A stretch of DNA of 64,000 nucleotides from Smittia aterrima (lineage: Eukaryota; Arthropoda; Insecta; Diptera; Chironomidae), in contig CP093830.1 of NCBI GenBank assembly GCA_033063855.1, positions 20,708,854 to 20,772,853 on the forward strand. Reading direction: 5' to 3'. Within the stretch, counting starts at the first letter, position 1. Every line of letters begins with the position of its first letter. Below are positions 47,201 to 58,500 of the stretch, piece by piece. The notes beneath the pieces are model-generated. The model worked only from the letters and a program-made list of their open reading frames with translations, had not been told where the DNA came from and did no database searches. Both the position numbers and the translations under genes were made by a program.

Positions 47201-49473
47201 GAGAATTATTTTCCCCGAGACTTCCCATCCTTGAAGAAGAATAAATCAGGAGTTTAATGGCAAAAGTAATCTCATTTTCGTTGTGCTTGAGTTGAACGGA
47301 AAAGATAACACAACGTCTTAAGTGATTTAACTTTGAAGGAACACAGGAGCGATTGACAAACAGTTTGAATTGAATAGGATTTTTCCTTCTTTTCTTTTCT
47401 TCTCTGTCATGTCTTGTTCGTTCGCTCGCTCGCGTTTCGTTCAACATCTGCTTCTGCTTCTGTTGTTGCCTCACTTCACGACCATTATAGTAATTAAATT
47501 TGCCAAATCCCAGATAATCGAATTAATTAAGTGGCAAAATTCCAATGAATTTTTTCCCTCAAACCGAACGGGGGACGAAATAATTTTCAAGCGTTATTAA
47601 AATAGTCGAACGATGCATCGAGGAAAAAGAATGTTCGGGTTTCATTATCATTAAACGCCTAGCCAACTAAATTAAGTTTGATGAGTTGGTGCAGCTCGAA
47701 GGCTTTCGAATTATTCTCACATTAAATATCATAAATTTCAATTTGGATAAACTCATGCTCTGCGTACGAGATTTTTCATTCGACATAACATTTTGTTCGA
47801 AGCCTACGATGCGTATAATTAGTATTGATCAGTAGATATGTTATAATTGCATCTCATGTAATAAATTATCCCCACACTCCCCCACATCCGCCCTATCGCA
47901 CTTGCAATAATCTCGTTGTTGTGTTTCAGGGAATCTGAACATCTCTCAGTCTCGCTTTGCCTTTGAGTAGCTGTCGAACTCGTGTTGCTGTATCGCAAAA
48001 ACTCATCTCACTCTACCATGCAAATCCGTTTCATTCCCCAACTCACATATCACACGAGAGGGAGGCCCACAAATTTTCTCCTCACTTCGGAACAAGTGAG
48101 GCGTGGGTGGGATTTGAATATTATCGATTTTATGGTTTGGTTCATGATTCTACAATCGCTCAATGACTCAAAACATGTGGATGCATAAAATTGACAGTTT
48201 TTTACGTTCAACCATCCACCACACCTCTCTCTCTCTCTTTCCCCCATCGTACTCAATATATCGTTATGACAAACAAATTTCCAACATTGAACGCTTTTTC
48301 CGTCCGCAAAAATACAAATTGCATTTATAATGGAAGCCCGCAAAATATTTTCGTTCTCGATTTCGGAATAATTTTCTCTCTCTCACCCACACTCGATATC
48401 CAATAAATAGAATAAAAGCTTTATAAACCAGAAAATTGGGAGAAAGAATCATAAAAATAACTTTACAAAGTCCGCACATTTCTCGATCGAGTTGGAATAA
48501 AATTCGAGAATTGAGTGAAATTTTAATATTCTCGACTATCAGAAAAGCCCAAAATATTATGTTGCGCATTGTTGAAGAGCTTTCGAGCTTTCGAGCTTCT
48601 GAAAATAAACAGCAGCGAAGGTGCACAGACGTGATGGCCTTTGGGGAGTAACTTCGGAGTTCGAGAACATTTTACATTCTGCAATCGTTTATTTGATTAG
48701 AGTCAAAAGTCAAAACTTTATTAACGCTCGCTACATGCTTCGACCAGCTCGACTCGTAATGGAAATTCAAACAATGAAATGCCAAGCCTCTCTGTTTTGT
48801 TTGACTCATCGAATGGACGTTGTCTTGTCCCCAATTCAATATTAATTAGTCAAACGTGACGAATAGAAATGTTTTAATCTTCCTCTCAATTAAAATTCCA
48901 TGTCGAATTGTTATCAAAAGTTGCTCGATGACTTTTCTCTTGGAATTCGATTCGAAATGTAATCAAATGTGTTTGTGAAAAAGAGCAATTCTCGTTATTA
49001 TCTCGGGGAAATCAACTAGTGAAGTCATAAACATGGAAAATCTCTTCGAGAAAATTTATTCTTTAATTTCATGAGCTCAAAAGCTTTTTGCCTCGGAAGT
49101 CTCATGAACTGGAAATAATACTGATGCTATAACATATTTTCAATAAAACAATTTTTATGTTCATTTAATAAATTTTCCCTTCTCTCCAACTCCTTCTTTC
49201 TTCAGATGGATATGAAAACTATTGGCTCGATATACTACGAGAACTACGTAAGTACAATCATGACAAATGTTCTCTCGCCTTTTTTTATTCCGATCAGATC
49301 AGGGACAATAAACTATTTCTCTCGATTAGACTTACCCTGGCATGGTGCCGTACAAAAGGCCCGCAGGAGATAAATCAAGCATTCCACTATATCAACCCAA
49401 CACTACCAATTATCAGCAGATCATGCATATGCAACAACCGTTCGTACCCGTCTCATGTGAGTATCAAACGTGA
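41037..49473 (+). CDS. mbl: Muscleblind RNA-binding protein, plus-strand paralog (one CCCH finger pair)
   Basis: Coding exons: 41084-41272, 46721-46894, 46964-47161, 49206-49247 and 49330 to 49456, or to a read-through stop at 49471-49473. All internal junctions are phase 0 until the last. Exon 1 starts MAAMVNMNSLINGKDSRWLQ and holds finger 1 (CREFQRNKCSR...CKFAH) and the first Cys of finger 2. Exon 2 completes finger 2 (RCNREKPPCKYYHPP). Exon 3 is the AYIAGVPASN...LVPTILGPDP linker ending SDRIE. The last two encode MDMKTIGSIYYENY and a PGMVPYKRPAGDKSS...PFVPVS tail. Muscleblind proteins bind YGCY motifs in nuclear pre-mRNA and control alternative splicing in muscle and neurons. No second finger pair was found in the 2-kb intron 47162-49205. 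Untranslated exon(s) upstream are implied by the acceptor at 41034-41036. A diverged second gene lies inverted at 55.5-61.5 kb. Confidence 0.93.
41273..46720 (+). other. mbl: Large intron 2 of plus-strand muscleblind
   Basis: 5448 bases from GTGAGT to TCTCTTGCAG. It contains only chance frames, the longest of 166 codons at 44441-44941 with low-complexity Lys/Phe/Ser composition. Short YGCY-type clusters such as GCTGTGCTGCTGAT near 41713 could bind muscleblind itself, but such motifs are common by chance. Confidence 0.7.
47162..49205 (+). other. mbl: Intron 4 of plus-strand muscleblind, lacking finger 3-4 and linker exons
   Basis: In the minus-strand paralog the equivalent interval carries the exon for fingers 3-4 and the CGNWATIANG linker exon. 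A frame-by-frame reading here found no VCREF, CRFAHP or GKKRKADH-like coding, and no stop-free block between splice sites in the right phase. Confidence 0.6.
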
Positions 49474-50664
49474 AAAGAGCGAAATGTTCGTTCTATCAAT
49501 TCCGCACAAAACTGTCATTAGTCTCATCTCCAGATCATAAATAATTCTGCTTTATTTTCCCCCTCCTTCCATTCTCTCCACCCCCACCGACAACATTCCT
49601 CCTCTAGATATCTTCAAACTTCCAAGTGCACCGCTCGGGAAAGAGATGAATATTTCATCATGAACTTTGGAAAATGAAAACCCATAACCCCGTCGTGAAT
49701 TATAGTCGGGATGAAAATTTTATTCAGTTTTTATCATGGATCTTCTTATTTTCGATGTGAGAGAGAGAAGAAGAGCAGAAGCAGCAATGAAACGAGAAGG
49801 GATTTTAAATCGCAAGGCTAAGGATGGAGAGTTTCATCGGATGCTTTTTATTTCGTTTAACGAAGAGAAAAAGCACAACAACAAAACTAAATAAAAACAC
49901 CAACGGAATGGGAATTTGTTTCGAGAGAAAATGAAGAAAAATGAAAATAGCGATCAAAGTTTGTGTGAGGACGTTCATGAATTGCGGGAAGGTCGTTTAA
50001 GGTGATGGAGTCGTCGAAATGTGATGGAAACTTCATTTGTAGGTTAAGTTTTTATAGAAAAGTGTTTGGGAAATAAATGGTTGGGAGAGGGCATGGATTT
50101 CCAAGCTTCACGGACTTGAAAATCAATGAGCGTTCGATTCCTAAAAAAAATCCAAAACTTTGGAATGGGAATTCGTGAGATCGACCGCAAGAATAAACTT
50201 TCCTCACTTTATGAACGTCCCTCGACATTTATAAAATCTAAATACACAACACACACTCAAAAGACACACACACACACATATAATTAAAATATCAACGAGT
50301 TTCACTTTAAGATGATAAAATTAAAAAAAAAACTCACAAAAAAAAATGAATGAATCAATCTTTCTATTGTATAAAAAGTAATGAAAAAAAAAATCTTCTT
50401 AAATTTTACAATTTAAATATTGACAAGAATATTTGTTGGTTCTAGTTCTTCTTAAACGTTTTCTCCTATTTTCCTTCTTGTTTTTCTCTTTTTTGAGGTG
50501 GGAAAATAGTTTTTCCTTCCCTCCCAAGGATTTGATGAAATAAAAAATAGCACACAGCTCTGTTTTATATTCTTTAAGTAAATAAAAAGATAAAAAATAA
50601 AAAAGGAAAGAGAAAAACGAAAGCTTAGTCTTTTTCTTCTTCTAGCGTGAAAAAAAAAAGTTTT
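49474..50664. other. 3' region of muscleblind (+) facing the 3' end of the GH31 gene (-)
   Basis: No coding frame recognised. Several AATAAA motifs on the plus strand (for example at about 49890, 50075, 50541 and 50582) could end muscleblind transcripts. An (AC)n run lies at 50264-50278. The two genes converge here, so their 3' ends may be close or overlap. Confidence 0.45.
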
Positions 50665-53600
50665 TTAAATTGAAAAACTGAAACTTTCCTTCCAGTCGTC
50701 GTCGTCGCAAAGATTTAAATCCAACGATAAATAATCATTTCGGTATTTTTGTTTAAAATCTCCCAATCCATAAATTTTGGCAAGGAGAAATTCAGTGGAG
50801 TAAATCCGTTCCGGGTCGCAAATAGTTCTCCTGCTCTCACTGGGATTTGTTGTAATTACTGTAATGTTGAGATGATTCTCAGATGCTGTGAATTTAAACT
50901 CCATAAAGTCTTTCTCGACGACGAGCTTGCCATGTGACTGGCACGTAAATCTTTCAGTGCAAGCGAGGGCAACAATGAGAAAGTACGGCTGCAGTCTCGC
51001 TTCTTCCGATGACAATGATTCATAAGCGAGATTAAGGGCGACAATGTGACCCGCACGAACAAAGATCGGAATGTCGTGCATGACGACAGAGAAGTGAGTC
51101 GTGTTCTGAGGCATCTCAATTCCCGACCAGAACTCAAAGTACGTTTCAGGAAAGCTCAACGAAAGCTCAACCACCAAAGGTTCCATCACAGGTGCAATCA
51201 TTAGTGATTCTCCAAACATAAATTGGTTTTTCGTCTCCTCCTCGACGTCGTCTCGTATGCCAGGATATTCGAAACGTAACGGTCTCAGGAGCGGTTCCCT
51301 GTTGATTAAATGCATTCTCATGTAATTCAAGAACGTGTATCGAGTTCCGAGAGCATGAATCATAATCCGCTCAGCATATTTTGTAAACTTCAAGGGAGTT
51401 TTGTCAGAGCTGACGTAGAAGAGAGGTGAGAAGATTGCAAACTGATACCATCGAATGCACAAATCCTCTTGAACGTTTCCATGATTGCTTCCACAAACTT
51501 CCGAACCATAGAACGACAACCCAATTAAAGAGTTTAAAACTGATTTCTCTACTATCGCTTGAAAAGTTATCCAACTCGGTTTTGGTTCTTTCAAAAGCAT
51601 TGCACAGCTACTGTCTTCTCGATACGAATCGGTGATGCAGAACTTCTGTTCTACGTTGAGAGTTTGAAAAACTTCAATTTGCTTTCGTCCGTAGTTATTT
51701 AATTGATGGATTAACAAGCGACCGTCATTCAATTTCACATCGAGTGGAATCATACATCGAACGTGGCTCTCGATATTTTTCGGCTTGAACTTAAATTCAT
51801 CGAGATAGTCGACGGATTTGTTTGCGGTATCGTCGGGGAGGAAGCTCTTGTGCAGAAACAATCCGTTCGTGGAATTAAGAAAAAACTCGGAGAGCTCGAT
51901 CCATCTGGTTGCGAGTAAATCAGCAATTTCCTGTGATTTCGTGATGTAATCAAGGTAGAAAACTTTCTGCACCTTCCCGTACATGCCAGCGAAATTAACG
52001 CCATCACGCTTCAGGAAAAGTTCATCGTTGAGTGCTCGATGATAAAAGTCGTTTGAACTTTCCTCAATCATACTTAGACTAAGGTGAAGGAGAAGTTTCT
52101 TGTTTTTCTTCTTTAGCTTTTCGATAATTCCCTGAAAGTCTTTAAGAGCTGTCGATGAGTCGTTTGCCGAGATGACGAGCGTAGTAAACTCATCGTTGAT
52201 GCAATGTGAGTCGAAAGGCATCCTCTCAATGCTCAAAAGGTGATTCAACTCCGCTCTCGTCTCGGTCTCATTGTAAATTACACTCGAATGGCAAAAGTGC
52301 ACGCCGTGCGGCCAGAAATCCAAAGGCAAATATTGCGGCAGCTGCTTCATTATCTGCCGACGAACATCAGAATATTCCGGGCCAGTGAAAAGCTTCAACC
52401 TAAATGATGAGCTGTGAAACTGTCGAATGACGATAACATTCGATTTTAGAATTTGTATTTCCGCTGGACTATCAATCGTTTCGAAATACACTGCATGATA
52501 ATGTTTGCTTTCACGATCTGCAGAGGGAAAAAGAGCCAGAGAGAGAGATTCATGTGTTTGTTATCGATTCAATGCTTCCATTGTAAATAGTTTTCAATTC
52601 ACCGTATGCTAAAACATATGGAACGACTGACGAGTGCTCGTTGTTGATTAGAATCCGTTGACCTTCTCTCAGCGCCAACTCATCAAAGCCCATCAGCTCT
52701 GCGCTTCCCAAATAGACGCTCCACTCAAAGTAACCTTCACTAGCGATGAAAGCCCCGCGAGCTGAGCTCAGCAATGTTTCATTGTTCGATTTCCGATTGA
52801 TCTCGATGAACATCTCAGGAGAATAAATCTTATAGAGATACTTGGCATTGTTTGAATCCTCGTTAGATGAATTCTCAATGCTCTCAACGAAAGCATCGTC
52901 GGGATTCCAAAGAAGAATTGATAAAATATCATCGCTGATCTCTTGAACATTTAATTTCATTCTTCGAAAAGACTTTGTCTCGAATGGAGATATTTCCTTT
53001 GTGGGCAACAGGAACTCACTCGATCTCCAAGGTCGATTGTCTTCAACTCGAAACTGATACTTCGATGGCAAGAAGTGGAAGCATCCGGTTTTTGCGGAAA
53101 AGCAACATGCATTTCGAATGCAATCTGATTCGTTTGTGTTCTGTTGTGGATGAATGAACGAAGAAGAAAAGCATTAAGCACTGATAGAAGTTTAGCCACA
53201 GTTGTGTTCAACCACACGTGTCGAAAGCATTTTCAAGATTCTCTCAGTGTATCGACATTGCATTCTTTTTGAAATCGTTTTAAAATTAAACAATCCTTTC
53301 TAAGCCAAACGAGAGAGAAATGTAAAATCGCTTACCTCACCGCCACATGGGATTTGATAGATGGGATAATGGCTGCAAATTCCGGAGTCGTCGATTTGAT
53401 ATTCTGCTATCTCACTTGAGTAGAAGTAAAAGTAATCGACGATTGGCAGGAGCATGCAGAAAATGCCGAGTACAAACAGGATTCGAATCGTGCGATTCAG
53501 AAGAACAACATGAATTATTGATGGCTCTGGAAATAAAAAGCTGTGAGAGATAAATTTTAAGTGAAACACAATTTGAACTGCAGACTAAGCCATTAAAAAA

Positions 53601-53779
53601 TGGAAAAGCTCGATCGAGAGAGCTCTCATGAGTTACATGAACAACCATCAGCACATGACAATCTCGTTGAACTCTTCCCAGAGAAACTCACTTTTGGCAT
53701 CGCTCATCTGTTGGAAGTTAAAGTCATCGCTCAACTTTTTTGATGGCTCTTCACTTTTATCCGATTTTGCTTCGTTCAT
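50665..53779 (-). CDS. Membrane-anchored GH31 glycosidase-like protein, probable pseudoenzyme
   Basis: Exons 53779-53692, 53526-53336, 53140-52603 and 52517-50665 splice in phase to 889 residues. Residues 1-44 are cytoplasmic and polar; 45-62 form a single type II membrane anchor (ILFVLGIFCMLLPIV). About residues 79-120 form a P-type trefoil (CSHYPIYQIPC ... DCIRNACCFS..TGCFHF). The rest aligns with GH31 alpha-glucosidases: DRESKHYHAVYFE, PLDFWPHGVHFCHSS, GSEVCGSNHGNVQEDLCIRW and GESLMIAPVMEP. The nucleophile motif DGLWIDMNEP of active members is replaced by NGLFLHKSFLPDD (about residues 490-502). The DIDYM substrate motif and the GDN acid/base loop are also not recognisable, so hydrolysis is unlikely. 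A binding, chaperone or receptor-like role is inferred only. A second acceptor 14 bases upstream of exon 2 would give a stop, so the inner one is used. It lies between the two muscleblind genes. Confidence 0.88.
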
Positions 53780-55501
53780 CTCTGGTTTGGTTCGAGGCTT
53801 TTTCCTTTGTTTAAATCCACTCACATTGAAGAGTTTTCAGTAAATGACGAATTTTTTTTCCTCTTCACAGCCTTTCCACACTCAAACAACCCAAAAATTT
53901 TCTGTTGTTAAAACTAATTGAATTATGGAATTAAACGAGCTTAACAAACAAAAAGTATCTGGAACATCGTGTAGAAACAATTGAAAGCAATTTGCTCGAA
54001 TGAAAACTTTGCGTCTGAGCTTGTTGTTGGTGGTTCTTTTGCTCGTTTTCAGCTTGTCGCTTCAACGAGATAAGATAAAACAGTCAAAAATCACTAGGAA
54101 AAAAAAGAAACTCATCAAAGTTGTTTACTGATTGTTTGCTTCTTTAACTTCTCAACTGCAGTGAAGTAGAAGTTTTTTTTTAATTAAACATTTTCTTCCT
54201 TCATTGAGTGAGCTTCTGTGAAACTCTTCAAAAACGGAAATACTTTTACATCGAATTTTAATGCTCATTAACTAATTTTTTTCGTTCTCTGCTTTTTGGT
54301 TGCTTCTTCAATTTTCTCATTCAAGCATTTTTCATTCAGGACAGAGCTGAGTTGATGTTCATTATTTAGAGTTTTCCGTAGTCTCCAGCCGTGAAAGAAT
54401 CTTCATTAAAGCTCTTGCCTGGAATTATAATTAATCATAAAACAAGTAAAAAAGTTTTTGATTATTTGGAATATTTTTTCTTTATTTTTTACGTCTTAAT
54501 CAAATCATAATTTTAACAAATAGTTTATTATGATATAATCATCAAATTACATAAGTTAAAGTCATTGTAAGACTGGAACTAGATTTTCAAGGAAAAATTG
54601 GTTTTTTTTTTGTATAAAATGTAAATAATTTCATTTTCATAATCCCATATTATCTACAATCGTCGATGATCATGTTTCACAGTAATTTCATTCATTCGTT
54701 TGAAAACTATTTTTGTTTGTTTTCTTATCATTAAAAAAATGTGATTTTTCTTTTATCTTTTCTGTCGAATTCTGTTTTTTGCTTTTTTCGCTGTTGTTGT
54801 CATTAATTATTATTTGTTTTAATAAAGTTTAAAAATATTACTTTTAACATTACGAGTGTGTGTGAGTGTGTGGATAACAGAGAAGTTGTCATAAAAAAGT
54901 TTAATATTTTCATTTATTTTTTTTCGTGGAGTATTTTGTGTGTGTGTTGTGTTCTCGTGACTTAACTCGTTCATCAATAATTTATTAACCATTTTTTTAA
55001 TTTGAAGTTTTGCAATTTTCACTGCAATTAAACGTGATTTTCATCATTTTTCTTTTTTCATCGGGAAAATTAAAAACATCATTTCCCACTCTCTTCCCAT
55101 TTCATCTCGTTGTTGTGCTGCTGAACTTCAAAAAAGTTTTTTTTTTGTTTCCAGTTTCGTGTGTTGGAGATAATTGCGTCCATTCCATATTAAATGTTTT
55201 AATTAATTTTTAATTTTATTGTGTTTTATTATTTTAAATTGTTAATATTTATATTCTTTATTGCCACCGAAAAAAATCTGTGATAGTCATTCGGTTAGTG
55301 AATGTGTGCACAGTTTCATCAACCTCCGACACCTTCTCATCACACGCCGCTTCTTCTTGCTCCTCACCACTCGATTGCTTACTTCCCCTGGAGTTGAAAA
55401 TCTTGTAGTTTATAAATATCTAAATTATATTCGAGAGAGGAATGAGAGGAAGGAGATTAAAAAGTCGTTAAGCGATTTAAATTCATTAGAAGGGCTTAGA
55501 A
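53780..55501. other. mbl: GH31 5' flank and probable 3' region of minus-strand muscleblind
   Basis: No coding exon recognised. The right side is very T-rich on the plus strand, with a (TG)n-like run near 54855-54872, typical of a long A-rich 3' UTR read on the minus strand. The GH31 promoter must lie just above 53779; no clear TATA box was assigned. Confidence 0.45.
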
Positions 55502-58500
55502 TTACTCACATGAGACGGGTACGAACGGTTGCTGCATATGCATGAGCTGTTGATAATTGTTTGCGCTAGGTTGGTAGACTGGGATGCCCGATTTATCTGC
55601 TGCAGGCCTTTTGTAAGGCACCATGCCAGGAATCTGCGAAATCATCAGGAAAAGTCTTTTTTATTCTATCGGCCACTTGAGCTCAACGTCAACAAAAACA
55701 CTTACAAAATTTTCATAATATATTGATCCGATGGCTTTCATATCCATCTGTGACCGTGGAGAAGAGGAAGAGAATGGAAGAAAATGGAATTAATATTTCA
55801 AAATGTCGCGGGCGATAAAAATCTTTAATAAAATATTTTCAAAAGATTAAAATGAAAAACAAAACAAGGCGAAATGAAGGGAAAAAAATGTATAAATAAT
55901 GCATTTGCGCTGAAGTAAACTTCAATACATTGGATGAGAGGTTAGAGGGAGGTTTTGGGGTTAGGGGCAGATGAATGTCGTCGTTGGTGGTGAAGATTAA
56001 AAACGAAGAGAGAAGAAAGGAACTGCATGAAACATATTTCGTTGAAATTTATGCAAATCAAGTATGAGATGGAATAAAAAAGAATAAATGCTCTCGTGTA
56101 TGAAATTTACATAAAACGAAAGAACGGCAAACATCATGAAAGACATCAACGTTTAATTAATGAATCATGAATGAGTGAGAGTTCAACTTCTCTGTTTGCT
56201 GTTGAGTTTAAAATGTTTTCATTTATGTCTGCGACCAGAGCACAAGTTGTTGTGCGTGTATGAACCTTGAGTTGACTTTTGACATAATCGAATAACGCAC
56301 AGAATGGCTTGGGATCGAAATGGTTACACCGAATTTGATATTTTTGCACTCACTACTCTGTAGAGAGAAAGGCCATCACGTCTGAGGCATGTGAGTTCAT
56401 GTTTTATGCGCATAATTTCAGAATATATTAGAATTAAACATTCTCTTCCGAACGGCGAGGTAGAGAGCAAAAGAGAGAATGAGGGAAGGAGGATTGTACG
56501 GATCAGTGCGTACAGGAAAATATTTGCGGTGAATTCATAATCTTACGGACAACGCTTCGTCCAATTTTCATGTCGCGCAAAACTCTCTCTAGGCTCAGAG
56601 CTCACTGAGCGTGTATGTGATTGAGTTGAAAATAATTGATGTCGTGCTTAGTGAATATTTAGCATATCGCGCATAAAATTATGCAAATTCCTCCTGACAG
56701 TTGAGACATATTTTAGACTCATAATTTGATTAAAGTTAGGCTGTAATTTGATGACATTTTCAAGTACAGTCGCACTAAGTGAATGTTAAGTGAATCTGAT
56801 GATTTTTTGATTTATGCAACAATGCAAAGCAGGAAACAAACTTCTAACAAATCGTCAACATCTCTCTGGGCTCCTCGTCGTCTTGTTGAATTGTGAAAGT
56901 TTTCTAATCTTCTGTTAATCTTTTAAACTCGAGATTGCCAAGAGTGTCTCTGTCATCTCTCCATTGAAACTACATGGAAACGCAACATGCAAGTTTTGAA
57001 AACTTCTACAATTACTCAACGACCTCTTGAATCTTCAAAGCCGAAGCCATGACGAGAGAGACACAGCTTCTTCCTCTTGTCTCTGCTCGTTCATGAAGTC
57101 GATGTACTCAACGTAATTAATTTAATTTCCATCAGCACACACAAACTCTTTTCTCCACTATAATTCCAAATATAAATAAAAGTGTAATCTACCCCGCAAT
57201 TCATGCAAATGTAAACATGATGATGGAAATGGAGACGAAAAAAAAATTACATACAGAAGAGAGAAAGTTATGGAATATTATCGGGGGAATGTTCGTAAGG
57301 GATGTCACACAAACAGGAAATTGAAATAGTTAGACTCTCGTGTCCACTTTGACAATTTTCACGAACATTCCCATCATGAAAATGCAAACGTGAAAAAGAG
57401 AAAAATGGAAGTAATCAAACATTCACAATTGATTAAATTAAATCATTTGGGGGGAAACAGAGAGAGAGAGAGAGATAAATAAAAATCAATGAAAGAATAT
57501 TCATTTTCAGTACCACTTGTAGCATGTCAGCATGATCAGCTTTTCGCTTTTTTCCATTATCCCAACCGATGGGATTAGCATTGGCATTTAACGGACAAAC
57601 ACCAGCATTAGCGATAGGTAGCGAAGCGGAGTGAGAAGCAAAGCGAGTTGTAGGAGAGACAGATGAGATCTGCTGACTACTAGAAGCACCTACAGAAGTG
57701 GATGGAATTGAGCTGGCGCCATTTGCGATTGTTGCCCAATTTCCACACTAAAGTTAAAGAATAAATTGTGTTGGTTGACTCGTCTTTCATCAACATCAAG
57801 CATTCAAATCAATTTGTGTACATTGTCAAATTTATTCTGATTTTTTTTTGATTCTCCGAACATAACGCTTTGATCAATTGAATGTCGAACTCAATCATTG
57901 CACCAACAACGTTTTTTAGTTGTTTATTAAAACATCATTCATTTCTACGGACATTGAAAGCTCTTAATCGTACTTTAAAGCCGAATATCAGATTTCAAGA
58001 GAGCGCATCTCATTTTTGCGATTTCGAGCACACATTCCAATTAAACTTTTTTTTTTGTATTTTTTGTATTTTTCATTTCTCGTCTGCATCAAAACATTTT
58101 CTGCCTCAGAAATATTTTGTTTTCTCTGTGAAAAAGTTTTTAGCGCAAACTTTTTTCTGCACCGATAAATTATGATGTAAACTTCGAAATGAAACAGAAA
58201 ACTGCGAAATTTGCATGAAAATGAAAGAAGGGAAAAAATAATAATGGAAAAACGTTTTTGAAGATGTTTCACTCGACGAATGAATGGAGATGATGAGATT
58301 AAATTCCATTGAATAGTTTCGAGCTTGAGCTTTAATGTTGTATGCCAATCTCTAGACACTTTTTCCACATTTAAAGAGTTTAAAGCTTCACCGCAAACGA
58401 AACTGCTCAGTGGAGAGTTTGAGAGTCGAGGGGAAGGGAGGAGAAAAATGAACTTAAAGAGAAAAAAACTTAAACGAAAGTTTTTGGTTTTTAAAGAGTT

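Noticed and set aside
50132..50150. tRNA B-box-like GTTCGATTC near 50135
   Set aside because: No matching A box or cloverleaf-forming arms upstream; a chance match.
33746..57475. CT, GA, AC and TG runs (33746-33764, 50264-50278, 54855-54872, 57459-57475) as functional elements
   Set aside because: Short microsatellites of a kind common in insect DNA; no evidence beyond composition. No CRISPR-like spaced repeats are present.
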